Part shown: positions 23,999-32,951 of the stretch, in pieces | Layout: each line of letters starts with the position of its first letter | Numbering within the stretch: position 1 is the first letter of the stretch | Source of the DNA: JAVBLY01 sp031553035 | GTDB lineage: Bacteria > Bacillota > Clostridia > Peptostreptococcales > Anaerovoracaceae | NCBI GenBank assembly: GCA_031553035.1 | Contig: JAVBLY010000003.1 | Coordinates: 252,030-316,029 of the forward strand | Direction of reading: 5' to 3' | Length of the DNA stretch: 64,000 nucleotides | The notes under the pieces: model-generated | Databases searched by the model: none | What the model saw: the letters and a program-made list of their open reading frames with translations, nothing else | Told to the model about the DNA's origin: nothing | Made by a program: the position numbers and the translations under genes

Positions 23999-25945
23999 AT
24001 GGCAAAATACGGGCGGATAGCATTACTTATATTTGCGGATGCGATATTGTTCAACCTTTCATATTTTTTGTCCTATTTCATCAGGGCAGAGTTTGACATC
24101 CATTCACAAGTCTTTGAACAATATTTCCCTGTTTATCTTCATAATATAGTTATTCTTACATTTATAAAAGTAGCGGTGTATTTTGCTTTCGGCTTATACA
24201 AAAGGCTATGGCGTTACGCGGGTTCAGAGGAGCTTCTCAAGATAGTGTTTGTCAGCGCTCTTGCTACAGTACTTGCTATTGCATACATAGAGCTGACACA
24301 GCAGATGATGCCGCGAAGTATATATATTATGAGTTTTCTCTTTGATATCATTTTTACCGGAGGTGTGAGATTCCTGTATAGATATTTGCGGGGAGAAAAA
24401 AAACCTTCAGGATTTTTTTCGGCGGCAAAGAATCTGATCCGTAATAGCGCAGAAGAGGAAGAAACCCCACATAAAAACAGAATCATGCTGGTAGGGGCAG
24501 GAGACGCAGGTGCTTCCATAATAAGGGAAATCAAAACCAGCAGGAGCCATACCGAAAAAGTAGTACTGGCTGTGGATGATGACAAGAATAAACAGGGACG
24601 TTCTATCAACGGAGTTAAAGTCGCCGGCGGTCAAAGTGAGATTCGCATACTTGCCAGAAGATATGAAATAGACGAAATAATAATAGCTATACCTTCCGCA
24701 AACAGAAAAGAAATCCAATCTATCGTAAATGAATGCAACAAGACAAAGTGCAAGGTAAAGATATTACCGTCGCTTATGGATCTTATCAACGAAAAAGTCA
24801 GTATCAGTAAACTTAGAGAAGTAAATATTGAAGACCTTCTGGGAAGAGATCCTGTGAAGCTCAATATCAAGGAAATAAGCGAGTATCTTGAAGGGCGAAT
24901 TATAATGGTGACCGGCGGTGGAGGATCCATTGGATCGGAACTTTCAAGACAGGTCGCCAAATATAAACCAAGGAGGCTTATACTTCTCGATATATATGAG
25001 AACACCACATTCGAATTGGTGGCAGAGCTCAAGAATAAATTCCCTCTTCTTGAAATTGAAGTTGTTATAGCATCTGTTACGGATATGGTAAGAATGAACG
25101 AGGCATTTAGGAAGTATCGTCCTCATGTGGTTTTTCACGCAGCTGCCCACAAACATGTGCCGCTGATGGAGAATAATCCAAAGGAAGCAATTATCAATAA
25201 TGTGCTGGGGACAAAGATCCTGGTGGACCTTGCCGATGAATATGCAATACAGAAATTTATTATGATCTCTACCGATAAAGCAGTGAACCCCACCAATGTC
25301 ATGGGGGCAACGAAGAGACTTGGCGAAATGATAGTTCAGGAAAAAAACAGCCGCTCTAACACATCATTTGCTGCTGTAAGATTCGGCAATGTACTGGGAA
25401 GCAACGGCAGTGTTATCCCCCTCTTCAGAAAACAGATAGAGCAGGGCGGTCCTGTGACGGTTACAGAAAAGAGCATTACAAGATACTTCATGACCATCCC
25501 CGAAGCTGCGCAGCTTGTTATCCAGGCAGGATCTCTGACCGATGATGGTGAAATATTTATTCTTGATATGGGTGAGCCTGTTAAGATCATGGATCTAGCG
25601 GAAAATGTGATCAAACTTTCTGGATTTATTCCATATGAGGATATAGATATAAAGATCACACAACTGAGACCGGGAGAAAAGCTTCATGAAGAACTGATGC
25701 ATGAAGGTGAGTTGAACGCACAGACATCTCACGATAAGATCTCTGTAGGAAGATCCATGTCTTTTTCAAAAAAAATGAATGAGGTTCTTGAATCAGAACA
25801 GTTCGCACTTGATAAAATAATCAGGGAAGAAGTAGCATTCATGAGCGATGCAGGGGCAAAGGACTGGCTTCATGAATATGTACCAAGTTATTCGGAAGAA
25901 AAGAAAAAAACGGTTCTGAGGGGGGTAAAGATAACAGATGAATAA
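23999..25945 (+). CDS. Membrane-bound nucleotide-sugar 4,6-dehydratase (PglF/CapD family)
   Basis: A 648-residue enzyme that should convert UDP-GlcNAc to the 4-keto-6-deoxy sugar used by the PglE-like aminotransferase. Four N-terminal membrane helices (about 5-120) are followed by a CoA-binding-like Rossmann domain (MLVGAGDAGASIIREI), then the catalytic SDR-type Rossmann domain with VTGGGGSIGSELSRQ and the STDKAVNPTNVMGATKR catalytic stretch. This architecture is that of PglF/WbpM/CapD. The start at 23999 lies ten bases after AGGGA. It overlaps pgi by eight bases. Confidence 0.9.
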   Translation: MAKYGRIALLIFADAILFNLSYFLSYFIRAEFDIHSQVFEQYFPVYLHNIVILTFIKVAVYFAFGLYKRLWRYAGSEELLKIVFVSALATVLAIAYIELTQQMMPRSIYIMSFLFDIIFTGGVRFLYRYLRGEKKPSGFFSAAKNLIRNSAEEEETPHKNRIMLVGAGDAGASIIREIKTSRSHTEKVVLAVDDDKNKQGRSINGVKVAGGQSEIRILARRYEIDEIIIAIPSANRKEIQSIVNECNKTKCKVKILPSLMDLINEKVSISKLREVNIEDLLGRDPVKLNIKEISEYLEGRIIMVTGGGGSIGSELSRQVAKYKPRRLILLDIYENTTFELVAELKNKFPLLEIEVVIASVTDMVRMNEAFRKYRPHVVFHAAAHKHVPLMENNPKEAIINNVLGTKILVDLADEYAIQKFIMISTDKAVNPTNVMGATKRLGEMIVQEKNSRSNTSFAAVRFGNVLGSNGSVIPLFRKQIEQGGPVTVTEKSITRYFMTIPEAAQLVIQAGSLTDDGEIFILDMGEPVKIMDLAENVIKLSGFIPYEDIDIKITQLRPGEKLHEELMHEGELNAQTSHDKISVGRSMSFSKKMNEVLESEQFALDKIIREEVAFMSDAGAKDWLHEYVPSYSEEKKKTVLRGVKITDE

Positions 25946-27188
25946 GGAACTGGCAATAGAATATATTCTTCCGAACAAAGTGGAAGAATATATGGAAGAT
26001 CAGTTAAAAAAAGCTGATAACGCTTATAATATGCTGATGTATCCTGAATTGGACATGACAGGGTGGATCGATTATCCCGAGAATATCTCAGAAGAGATGA
26101 TGGGGAATATCTATGAAATGGCTAAGCGAATACGTAATAATTTTTCTGCGCTGGTTATCGTAGGAATCGGCGGGTCATATCTCGGCGCCCATGCGGCATT
26201 TGACTTCATCAATAGAAACGGAGACAGAGATATTCCTAAGATCTACTATGCCGGCATATATATAAGTACTGATTATCATGAAAAACTGCTTAGAGACATT
26301 AAAGATGAGAACACGGCCCTTCTGATTATCAGTAAATCGGGAGGAACCACCGAAACATTGGTCGCCGGCAATATGTTCATGGAGTATATCGAAAAAAAAT
26401 ATGGTAAAGATGATATGCAGAATAGGATTTTCATTATCACTGATCCTATGACCGGCAGACTTAGAGAACTGGTGAATGAAGAAGGATATGCATCTCTGCC
26501 TGTTCCAAATAACATAGGAGGAAGATTCTCTGTGCTGACCCCTGTAGGCTTACTTCCAATGGCCATAGCAGGGATCGACATCAGAGAAATGATACAGGGA
26601 GCGGTATCTGCGCGACAAGAGGATATGACCAAAAAGGCAAAAAAAATGGCGGCAGTCAGGAATACTCTGGAAAATATCGGCTATTCGGTGGAACTGTTCG
26701 CTGATTTCGATCCATATCTAAATAATTTTATCGAATGGATCAAACAGCTTTATGGCGAAAGTGAAGGAAAACAGGGCAGAGGTATGTTTCCGGTCAACCT
26801 TGAGTATTCTATGGATCTCCACTCACTGGGGCAGTTTGTCCAGGAAGGAAGGCAGATTTTTACCGAAACTTTTATCGGAGTGAAAGATGAAAAAAATAAG
26901 GAAGAAATAGTGATACCCAAATCCTGGGGAATTTCTGAAAAAGATATGACAATGGCGGAACTCAATTTTGCAGCAAAAAATGGTGCAATTGCTGCTCATA
27001 GCTCAGCTGGCGCTCCGATAATCCAAATCGACCTTCCATACCGTAATGAATATTCATTTGGTCAGGCTTTATATTTTTTCCAGATGTCCTGTGCCATAAG
27101 GGGAATAATGATGGGAGTGAACCCCTTTGATCAGCCGGGTGTTAAAAAATACAAGGAAGAAATGAAAAAATATTTGGAACATCATTAA
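25938..27188 (+). CDS. pgi: Glucose-6-phosphate isomerase
   Basis: Interconverts glucose-6-P and fructose-6-P, linking glycolysis to the UDP-GlcNAc and UDP-glucose pools used by the glycan genes. 416 residues, slightly shorter than the ~450-residue Bacillus type. Motifs: VIVGIGGSYLGAHAAFDF, LLIISKSGGTTETLV (phosphate-binding SIS fold), the catalytic loop IGGRFSVLTPVGLLP, and HSLGQFVQEG. It overlaps the dehydratase stop by eight bases, so it is part of that transcript. Confidence 0.92.
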   Translation: MNKELAIEYILPNKVEEYMEDQLKKADNAYNMLMYPELDMTGWIDYPENISEEMMGNIYEMAKRIRNNFSALVIVGIGGSYLGAHAAFDFINRNGDRDIPKIYYAGIYISTDYHEKLLRDIKDENTALLIISKSGGTTETLVAGNMFMEYIEKKYGKDDMQNRIFIITDPMTGRLRELVNEEGYASLPVPNNIGGRFSVLTPVGLLPMAIAGIDIREMIQGAVSARQEDMTKKAKKMAAVRNTLENIGYSVELFADFDPYLNNFIEWIKQLYGESEGKQGRGMFPVNLEYSMDLHSLGQFVQEGRQIFTETFIGVKDEKNKEEIVIPKSWGISEKDMTMAELNFAAKNGAIAAHSSAGAPIIQIDLPYRNEYSFGQALYFFQMSCAIRGIMMGVNPFDQPGVKKYKEEMKKYLEHH

Positions 27189-27216
27189 CGTAAAAATGGT
27201 GCAACAGAAACTTAAC

Positions 27217-27245
27217 TTGAAGACTATCATATATGATTGTAGTAT
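27217..27245 (+). promoter_or_regulatory. Promoter with internal palindrome before the first LCP gene
   Basis: TTGAAG (27217-27222), 17 bases, TAGTAT (27240-27245). The spacer holds a perfect 12-bp palindrome, ATCATATATGAT (27226-27237). A protein bound there would block polymerase. A TGGTGC/GCACCA inverted repeat flanks the promoter. Confidence 0.4.
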
Positions 27246-27293
27246 ATAGTTCGCACCAATTGTAGGTACTTAACATGAAAGTAAGGCAGATTG

Positions 27294-28205
27294 ATGGCTA
27301 GAAAGCAGAAGAAAAAATCTAACGGAATAGGAAAAACATTTATAATGGTTTTCCTTATAATGATCATTGCTTTTACCGCAATAATCTTTGCTATAGATAA
27401 ATTCGGTATTGGCATACCCAATCCCATAGCAGGAGGCGACGGACCTCTTGCCGATCTTTACAGAGATTCGGACAGAGTGAACGTGTTGCTTCTGGGGGAT
27501 ACAATGCAGGGACTAACCGACACTATTATGATAGGAAGTTATGATCTTAAAAACCAGCATGTGGATGTGATTTCTGTTCCAAGAGACACATACTACCCGC
27601 GAGACGACTATCCCGGCGCGGCTTTTGCGAAGATCAACTCAGTGTATGAAACCGAAGGTATTGAAGGCACTGCTGATGCCGTCAGTGAGGTGGTTGCAGG
27701 GATCCCAATACACAGCTATGTAATAATAGATGAAAAAGATATAGAAAAGATAGTTGATTCCATGGGGGGCGTTCCCATGGACGTTCCGTTCGATATGAAG
27801 TATACGGACAAGAATACAGATTTATATATTGATCTAAAGGAAGGTCAGCAAGTTTTGAATGGCGATGAAGCTGTTCAGTTTATAAGATACAGAAAAGGGT
27901 ATAAAACCGGGGATATGGGAAGAGTTGAAGCACAGCAGCAGTTCATGTCCAATGCATTTGAGCAGGCCATAGGGTGGCACCTGCCAAAGGTGGCAATGAC
28001 CGTTGTTGATAATGTAGAGACAAGTCTGACAGCATCAAATGCCGCAAGATTTGGAATCAAGGGGATATTTCTCAAAAAAGAAGATATGAAGACACATACT
28101 CTGCCAGGTGAACCCGAATATTTTAACAGTGCCTGGTACTTTAGGGCAAATGAAGATGATACGGAAGAAATGATCAGAGAAATATATAGCTACGAAAAAG
28201 CATAG
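27294..28205 (+). CDS. LytR-CpsA-Psr (LCP) family glycopolymer ligase
   Basis: A membrane-anchored enzyme that transfers lipid-linked teichoic acid or capsule glycans to peptidoglycan on the outer face. One signal-anchor helix (about 14-36) is followed by the LCP domain: DRVNVLLLGDTMQGLTDTIMI, SVPRDTYYPRD (the lipid-phosphate-binding Arg/Asp), and QFIRYRKGYKTGDMGRVEAQQ with the catalytic arginines. 303 residues from the ATG at 27294. The TTG at 27291 was set aside because AAGG at 27283-27286 fits the ATG better. The second LCP gene follows in the same direction. Confidence 0.88.
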   Translation: MARKQKKKSNGIGKTFIMVFLIMIIAFTAIIFAIDKFGIGIPNPIAGGDGPLADLYRDSDRVNVLLLGDTMQGLTDTIMIGSYDLKNQHVDVISVPRDTYYPRDDYPGAAFAKINSVYETEGIEGTADAVSEVVAGIPIHSYVIIDEKDIEKIVDSMGGVPMDVPFDMKYTDKNTDLYIDLKEGQQVLNGDEAVQFIRYRKGYKTGDMGRVEAQQQFMSNAFEQAIGWHLPKVAMTVVDNVETSLTASNAARFGIKGIFLKKEDMKTHTLPGEPEYFNSAWYFRANEDDTEEMIREIYSYEKA

Positions 28206-28227
28206 ACAGGAAACAGGTAAAAAATAC

Positions 28228-29307
28228 ATGAGCAATTCAGGAAATTTAGTTAATACAGATATAAAGGTATTGTCACCAAAAAAAACATTCGCAAAATTCT
28301 TTTTCAGTACATTTATAATAGTGCTGATTCTTGGCGTCTCTAGCATGTACCTTGTATCTTCAGTGCTGGACAAACAGCTTTTTAATAAAGGGACAACTTC
28401 AGGAACGCAACTGGGTATGCTTATTCCTGCGGAAGGGATGTTTACAACGGATTCTGAGTTTACAGACTCAAACAGAGTAAATGTACTTCTTCTTGGAACT
28501 ACTAAGGAAAAGCTTTCTGATACTATAATGCTGTTCAGTTATGATCAGGATACTAATGCTGTTGATATAATTTCTATACCAAGAGACACATATCACGTAA
28601 AGGACGGATATTCTGACCCGGGTACAAAAAAAATAAATGCCGCTTACTGGGGAGATCCGGAAAGCTCTGCACAGGCGGTTCATGAAGTCCTTGACGGAAT
28701 TCCCATAAATTATTATGCAGTCATCGATTATGAGGGCGTTGCTAATATAGTCGATGCCATAGGCGGTGTGGAAGTTGATATACCATTTGATATGAATTAT
28801 GAAAAACACAGTGAAGATCCGCCGCTTATCATTCATCTTGAGGAAGGTAAACAGACTCTAAACGGAGAAGATGCAGTCGGATATTTGAGATACAGAAGCG
28901 GCTACAGAGACGGTGATTACGGCAGAGTTCATACACAGCAGGAATTCGTGAAGCTTGCATTAAAGCAGAGCTTGGGATTGAATCTCCCGAGAGTGGCAAA
29001 TGCCGCCATTAAGAACGTGGACTCGGATATGACACTGAGAACAGTGCTTTCACTTGCATCAGAAGTATCCAAAGGAGAATCGGGAGATATAGAAACGTAT
29101 ACACTTCCCGGGAATTCCAATACGTATGAAGGACTTTCATTTTTCTTCTGTGATGAAACCCAAACAGAAGAAATGCTCAGAGCTATTTATTCAGGACTTA
29201 GTTTTGAATCGACAGAATCCGCAATAACCGGACCGGATGATCCAAGCTACTACGAATGGGAAGGTTCAGGGACGAGTACCGATTCAGAAGACGGTTCAGA
29301 CTATTAA
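28228..29307 (+). CDS. LytR-CpsA-Psr (LCP) family glycopolymer ligase, second copy
   Basis: A paralogue of the preceding gene, 359 residues, with one N-terminal membrane anchor (about 27-48) and the same motif order: SNRVNVLLLGTTKEKLSDTIML, ISIPRDTYHVKD, GYLRYRSGYRDGDYGRVHTQQ. It differs by an acidic, serine-rich C-terminal tail of about 35 residues. Two tandem LCP genes suggest that two different glycans, or two acceptors, are handled. The gap to the first copy is 22 bases. Confidence 0.88.
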   Translation: MSNSGNLVNTDIKVLSPKKTFAKFFFSTFIIVLILGVSSMYLVSSVLDKQLFNKGTTSGTQLGMLIPAEGMFTTDSEFTDSNRVNVLLLGTTKEKLSDTIMLFSYDQDTNAVDIISIPRDTYHVKDGYSDPGTKKINAAYWGDPESSAQAVHEVLDGIPINYYAVIDYEGVANIVDAIGGVEVDIPFDMNYEKHSEDPPLIIHLEEGKQTLNGEDAVGYLRYRSGYRDGDYGRVHTQQEFVKLALKQSLGLNLPRVANAAIKNVDSDMTLRTVLSLASEVSKGESGDIETYTLPGNSNTYEGLSFFFCDETQTEEMLRAIYSGLSFESTESAITGPDDPSYYEWEGSGTSTDSEDGSDY

Positions 29308-29342
29308 CAGACAAACCCGATTTTTTTTATTTCAATAAATGC

Positions 29343-29372
29343 TTGAAAAGCAGAGGTTTTTATTGTTATAAT
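29343..29372 (+). promoter_or_regulatory. Promoter of rho
   Basis: TTGAAA (29343-29348), 18 bases, perfect TATAAT (29367-29372). This gives a leader of about 135 bases before the rho ATG, long enough for the transcriptional autocontrol often seen for rho. I see no strong hairpin in it. Confidence 0.65.
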
Positions 29373-29516
29373 AAACTTTGTAAGATATCAAGATACCAAA
29401 TCGATGTTTAATATCTCAGATAATAACTCATATAATTAAATGAATCGATCATACAGGCATCCACATCTAAGGATCGCTTATCTCATAAATATTGAAACAA
29501 TTAGGAGAAAAATTAA

Positions 29517-30986
29517 ATGGACGTACAAACTTTAAAAGCAAAAAAAGTAGCGGAGCTTCGAGAGATCGCTAAAGCATTTAATGTGCCCGGGGTTGAGAAA
29601 ATGAAGAAAGTCGAAATTCTGGAAGCACTTATTAACGGGGCAAAACCGCCTTCAGATACGGAATCTGCTGAAGCCCCGGTAATACCAAAGAAGGTAGTTA
29701 AGAAAAAGAACCCCGCAGCAGCTGCTGCAATTGATGAAGATGTTCCGGAAGAAGAAAATACATCAGTGGAAAATACCCAAGCCCAATCTGCCGATCAGGC
29801 AAAAGAATCTAAAAAAGAACAAGCAAATCAAAAAGAATCAGAAGAAACAAAGCAGCCAAAAGGCAGATATGAAGTTGAAGGCATATTGGAACAAGCCGAT
29901 GGCGGGTTTGGATTTTTGAGATTCCACAACTTTTTAACAAGCGAAGACGATGTTTATGTATCACCGGCGCAGATAAGAAGATTCAATCTCAAGACTGGTG
30001 ACAAGGTCAAAGGCGTGGCAAGAATCCCCAACGAAGGCGAAAAATTCGGGGCATTGCTCTATGTATACAACGTCAACGGTGACGACCTGAATGTGGCTAT
30101 CAACAGACCGGACTTCGACAGCCTGACTCCCATTTTCCCAAACGAAAGAATCAACCTTGAAGACGGAACCAGAAATCTGTCCATGAGGCTTATCAATCTG
30201 GTAGCCCCTATCGGCAAAGGGCAGAGAGGACTTATTGTAGCTCCCCCGAAAGCAGGTAAAACTGTCCTTCTCAAAAAAGTAGCAAATACAATAGAAAAAA
30301 CCCATCCGGAATGTGAAATGATAGTTCTTCTGGTAGATGAAAGACCTGAGGAAGTAACCGACATGCAGAGATCAATAAGCGGTGAAGTAATATCCTCCAC
30401 ATTTGACGAACTACCTCAAAATCATGTAAAGGTAGCCGAGATGGTCCTGGCAAGAGCTCAGAGGCTGGTAGAGCACGGTAAAGACGTAGTCATTCTTCTT
30501 GACAGTATCACAAGGCTTGCAAGAGCATATAACCTCGTGGTACCTGCATCGGGAAGGACGCTGTCCGGCGGTCTGGATCCCAGTGCTCTTCATAAACCAA
30601 AGAAGTTTTTCGGTGCGGCGAGAAATATGGAAGAGGGCGGAAGTATCACAATACTTGCAACTGCTCTTGTAGAAACGGGAAGCAGAATGGACGATGTCAT
30701 ATTTGAGGAATTCAAGGGAACCGGCAATATGGAACTCCATCTGGACAGAAAGCTGTCTGAAAAGAGGATATTCCCGGCAATAGATCTGAACAAATCAGGA
30801 ACTAGAAGAGAAGATCTGCTGATGAATCCGGAGGAGCTGGAAGCCGTATGGATAATGAGAAGAGCAATGGGCAACCTTGGAACCCAGGAAGTTACGGAAG
30901 CTATAATAGATCACCTTGCTCATACAAAGACCAACAACGACTTCATCCAAGTTATACGCAAGGCATTCGAAAAAGAGAAATACTGA
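29517..30986 (+). CDS. rho: Transcription termination factor Rho
   Basis: A hexameric RNA helicase that ends transcription. 489 residues. Domains: N-terminal helical SAP-like part (1-45); a low-complexity Lys/Glu/Gln/Ala-rich insertion (about 50-115), a common disordered insert in Firmicutes and Actinobacteria; the cold-shock RNA-binding fold (about 117-190, GFGFLRFHNFLTSEDDVYVS); then the ATPase with Walker A APPKAGKT near 242-249, ILLDSITRLARAYN (Walker B) and the secondary RNA-site residues. It heads the DUF1385-prmC operon, starting from its own promoter. Confidence 0.95.
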   Translation: MDVQTLKAKKVAELREIAKAFNVPGVEKMKKVEILEALINGAKPPSDTESAEAPVIPKKVVKKKNPAAAAAIDEDVPEEENTSVENTQAQSADQAKESKKEQANQKESEETKQPKGRYEVEGILEQADGGFGFLRFHNFLTSEDDVYVSPAQIRRFNLKTGDKVKGVARIPNEGEKFGALLYVYNVNGDDLNVAINRPDFDSLTPIFPNERINLEDGTRNLSMRLINLVAPIGKGQRGLIVAPPKAGKTVLLKKVANTIEKTHPECEMIVLLVDERPEEVTDMQRSISGEVISSTFDELPQNHVKVAEMVLARAQRLVEHGKDVVILLDSITRLARAYNLVVPASGRTLSGGLDPSALHKPKKFFGAARNMEEGGSITILATALVETGSRMDDVIFEEFKGTGNMELHLDRKLSEKRIFPAIDLNKSGTRREDLLMNPEELEAVWIMRRAMGNLGTQEVTEAIIDHLAHTKTNNDFIQVIRKAFEKEKY

Positions 30987-30989
30987 TAG

Positions 30990-32069
30990 ATGGACTTTAA
31001 GAAAATATTCATAAAAGACGCCTGCCCCACCAAAGTAGGCGGACAGGCAGTTCTGGAAGGCATAATGATGAAAGGGGAGGATCGCAGCGCAGTTGTGGTG
31101 CGCCTGCCCGACGCTTCAATGCATATAAAAACCGAAATGCTTAAAGCCCCCAGTAAGCTTGCAAAGATCCCGATAGTCAGGGGAGTTTTTGTATTCGGGG
31201 CATCCCTTATATCCGGCATGAAAACCCTTATGTATTCAGCGGAGATCCTGGAAAAATATGAGGATGCAGAGGAAGAAGATAAAGACAGACTCACACTTTG
31301 GATCGAGAAACACTTTGGTGAAAAAGGTGTTATCAATTTCATGCTGTACAGCACTGTTATTATAGCCCTTCTTTTTACCATCGGCGTATTCATCATCGGC
31401 CCTACATGGGTAGTGAACATATTCGGGGGACTTACCGACAGTGATGTTGTTCTTAATCTCATCGAGGGAGGGTTCAGAATATTACTGTTCGTCCTTTATA
31501 TCGTTCTGGTATCTAGAATGGAGGATATAAAAAAAGTATTCCAGTTTCACGGTGCCGAGCATGAGTGCATACATTGCTATGAAAGCGGCAGGGAGCTTAC
31601 CCCGGAGAATTGTCAGGAGTTTGAAACTCTGCATCCCAGATGCGGAACCAGTTTTCTCATGTTCGTAATGGTGATAAGTCTGCTTTTGTTTTCTTTATTG
31701 GGGTGGCCGAATTTATTCTGGAGGATAACATCCAGAATTCTTTTGATACCTGTTATCGCAGGTCTTTCATATGAACTTCTCAGGTGGGCAGGGAATTCAA
31801 CCTCATGGGTCGTAAAAATTCTAAGTATACCGGGGCTGCTTTTACAAAAGCTCACAACAAAGAAACCAAATATGCTACAATTAGAGGTGGCAATCGCTGC
31901 AATGAAAGCGGTTTTGGTGCCTAAAGAAACTCCGACAATCGAAGGGATATGTGATAAAAACGGAGAACTGATTCCTGAAATGCCAAAAGAAACAAATGAT
32001 ATTACTACTGAACCTGCCGAACCAAATAAGGACGAAGACAACAAATTGACAGGGAGCAATCAACTGTAA
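30990..32069 (+). CDS. DUF1385 family membrane protein (YqhQ-like)
   Basis: A 359-residue protein of unknown function found almost always next to prmC/prfA in Firmicutes. The N-terminal KVGGQAVLEGIMMKGEDRSAVVVR block and the HGAEHECIHCYESGRELTPENC segment with conserved His/Glu/Cys residues are the family marks. Three to four hydrophobic segments lie in the second half. The C-terminal ~40 residues are charged and look disordered. It starts four bases after rho and overlaps prmC as TAATG. Confidence 0.88.
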   Translation: MDFKKIFIKDACPTKVGGQAVLEGIMMKGEDRSAVVVRLPDASMHIKTEMLKAPSKLAKIPIVRGVFVFGASLISGMKTLMYSAEILEKYEDAEEEDKDRLTLWIEKHFGEKGVINFMLYSTVIIALLFTIGVFIIGPTWVVNIFGGLTDSDVVLNLIEGGFRILLFVLYIVLVSRMEDIKKVFQFHGAEHECIHCYESGRELTPENCQEFETLHPRCGTSFLMFVMVISLLLFSLLGWPNLFWRITSRILLIPVIAGLSYELLRWAGNSTSWVVKILSIPGLLLQKLTTKKPNMLQLEVAIAAMKAVLVPKETPTIEGICDKNGELIPEMPKETNDITTEPAEPNKDEDNKLTGSNQL

Positions 32070-32947
32070 TGAGTATTCAATTAAAAGAGCTGCTAATAGT
32101 GGGCGAAAATCGTTTAAAAAATGCCGGTGTGGCAGATGCAAAGCTTGATGCCGAGCTGCTTCTTATGCACGTGCTTCGTTATGATAAGCGAAAGATGTTC
32201 ATGAACTGGTCAAGACCACTTGAGGAAGATGAATGTATGGATTACTTTGAACTTCTGGATAGAAGATCTGAAGGTGAACCTCCTCAGTACATAATGGGTG
32301 AGCAGGAATTCATGGGCATTCCATTTATGGTTGACACCAGAGTGCTGATACCCAGGCAAGATACAGAGATCCTTGTCGAAAAAGTCCATGAATACGCTGT
32401 GTCAAAGAGAAAGCCGCTTAAAGTGCTGGATCTCTGCACGGGGAGCGGAGCTATGGCCATAAGTCTTGCCGTGAAAAATTCAACCATGAAGATTACCGCT
32501 TCGGATATCAGTGAAGAAGCTTTGGACGTAGCGACTAGCAATGCTGCCAATGCAAATGTTCTAAAAAGAATAGAATTTGTTCAGGGCGATTTGTTCGGGG
32601 GTTTTAAGACCGGTTTGGGAAAACCGAAATTTGATATTATTGTCTCGAACCCGCCGTATATAAAAACTTCAGTACTTCCCTCGCTTCAGAGAGAAATATA
32701 TGAACACGAGCCAATGCTTGCACTAGACGGCGGTGAGGACGGACTGGATTATTATCGCCGTATAATCGAGGATGCTCCTAAATTCATGAAAAAAGACGGA
32801 GCTCTGTTTTTAGAGATCGGATATGATCAGGCGGATCCACTTAGACAGCTTATCGAGATCGATGGGCAATACAAGGATGATGTTCAGGTAGTACAGGACT
32901 GGGTCGGACAGGACCGGGTTATAATAGCGCAACTAAAAGGAAAATAA
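32069..32947 (+). CDS. prmC: Peptide chain release factor N5-glutamine methyltransferase
   Basis: Methylates the glutamine of the GGQ motif in release factors RF1 and RF2 using SAM. 292 residues: an N-terminal helical domain (about 1-85), the SAM-binding fold with VLDLCTGSGAMAISLA, and the catalytic NPPY at 194-197. Its natural partner prfA normally follows directly, but here it lies 6 kb downstream beyond a glycosyltransferase block. Confidence 0.93.
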   Translation: MSIQLKELLIVGENRLKNAGVADAKLDAELLLMHVLRYDKRKMFMNWSRPLEEDECMDYFELLDRRSEGEPPQYIMGEQEFMGIPFMVDTRVLIPRQDTEILVEKVHEYAVSKRKPLKVLDLCTGSGAMAISLAVKNSTMKITASDISEEALDVATSNAANANVLKRIEFVQGDLFGGFKTGLGKPKFDIIVSNPPYIKTSVLPSLQREIYEHEPMLALDGGEDGLDYYRRIIEDAPKFMKKDGALFLEIGYDQADPLRQLIEIDGQYKDDVQVVQDWVGQDRVIIAQLKGK

Positions 32948-32951
32948 ATTT

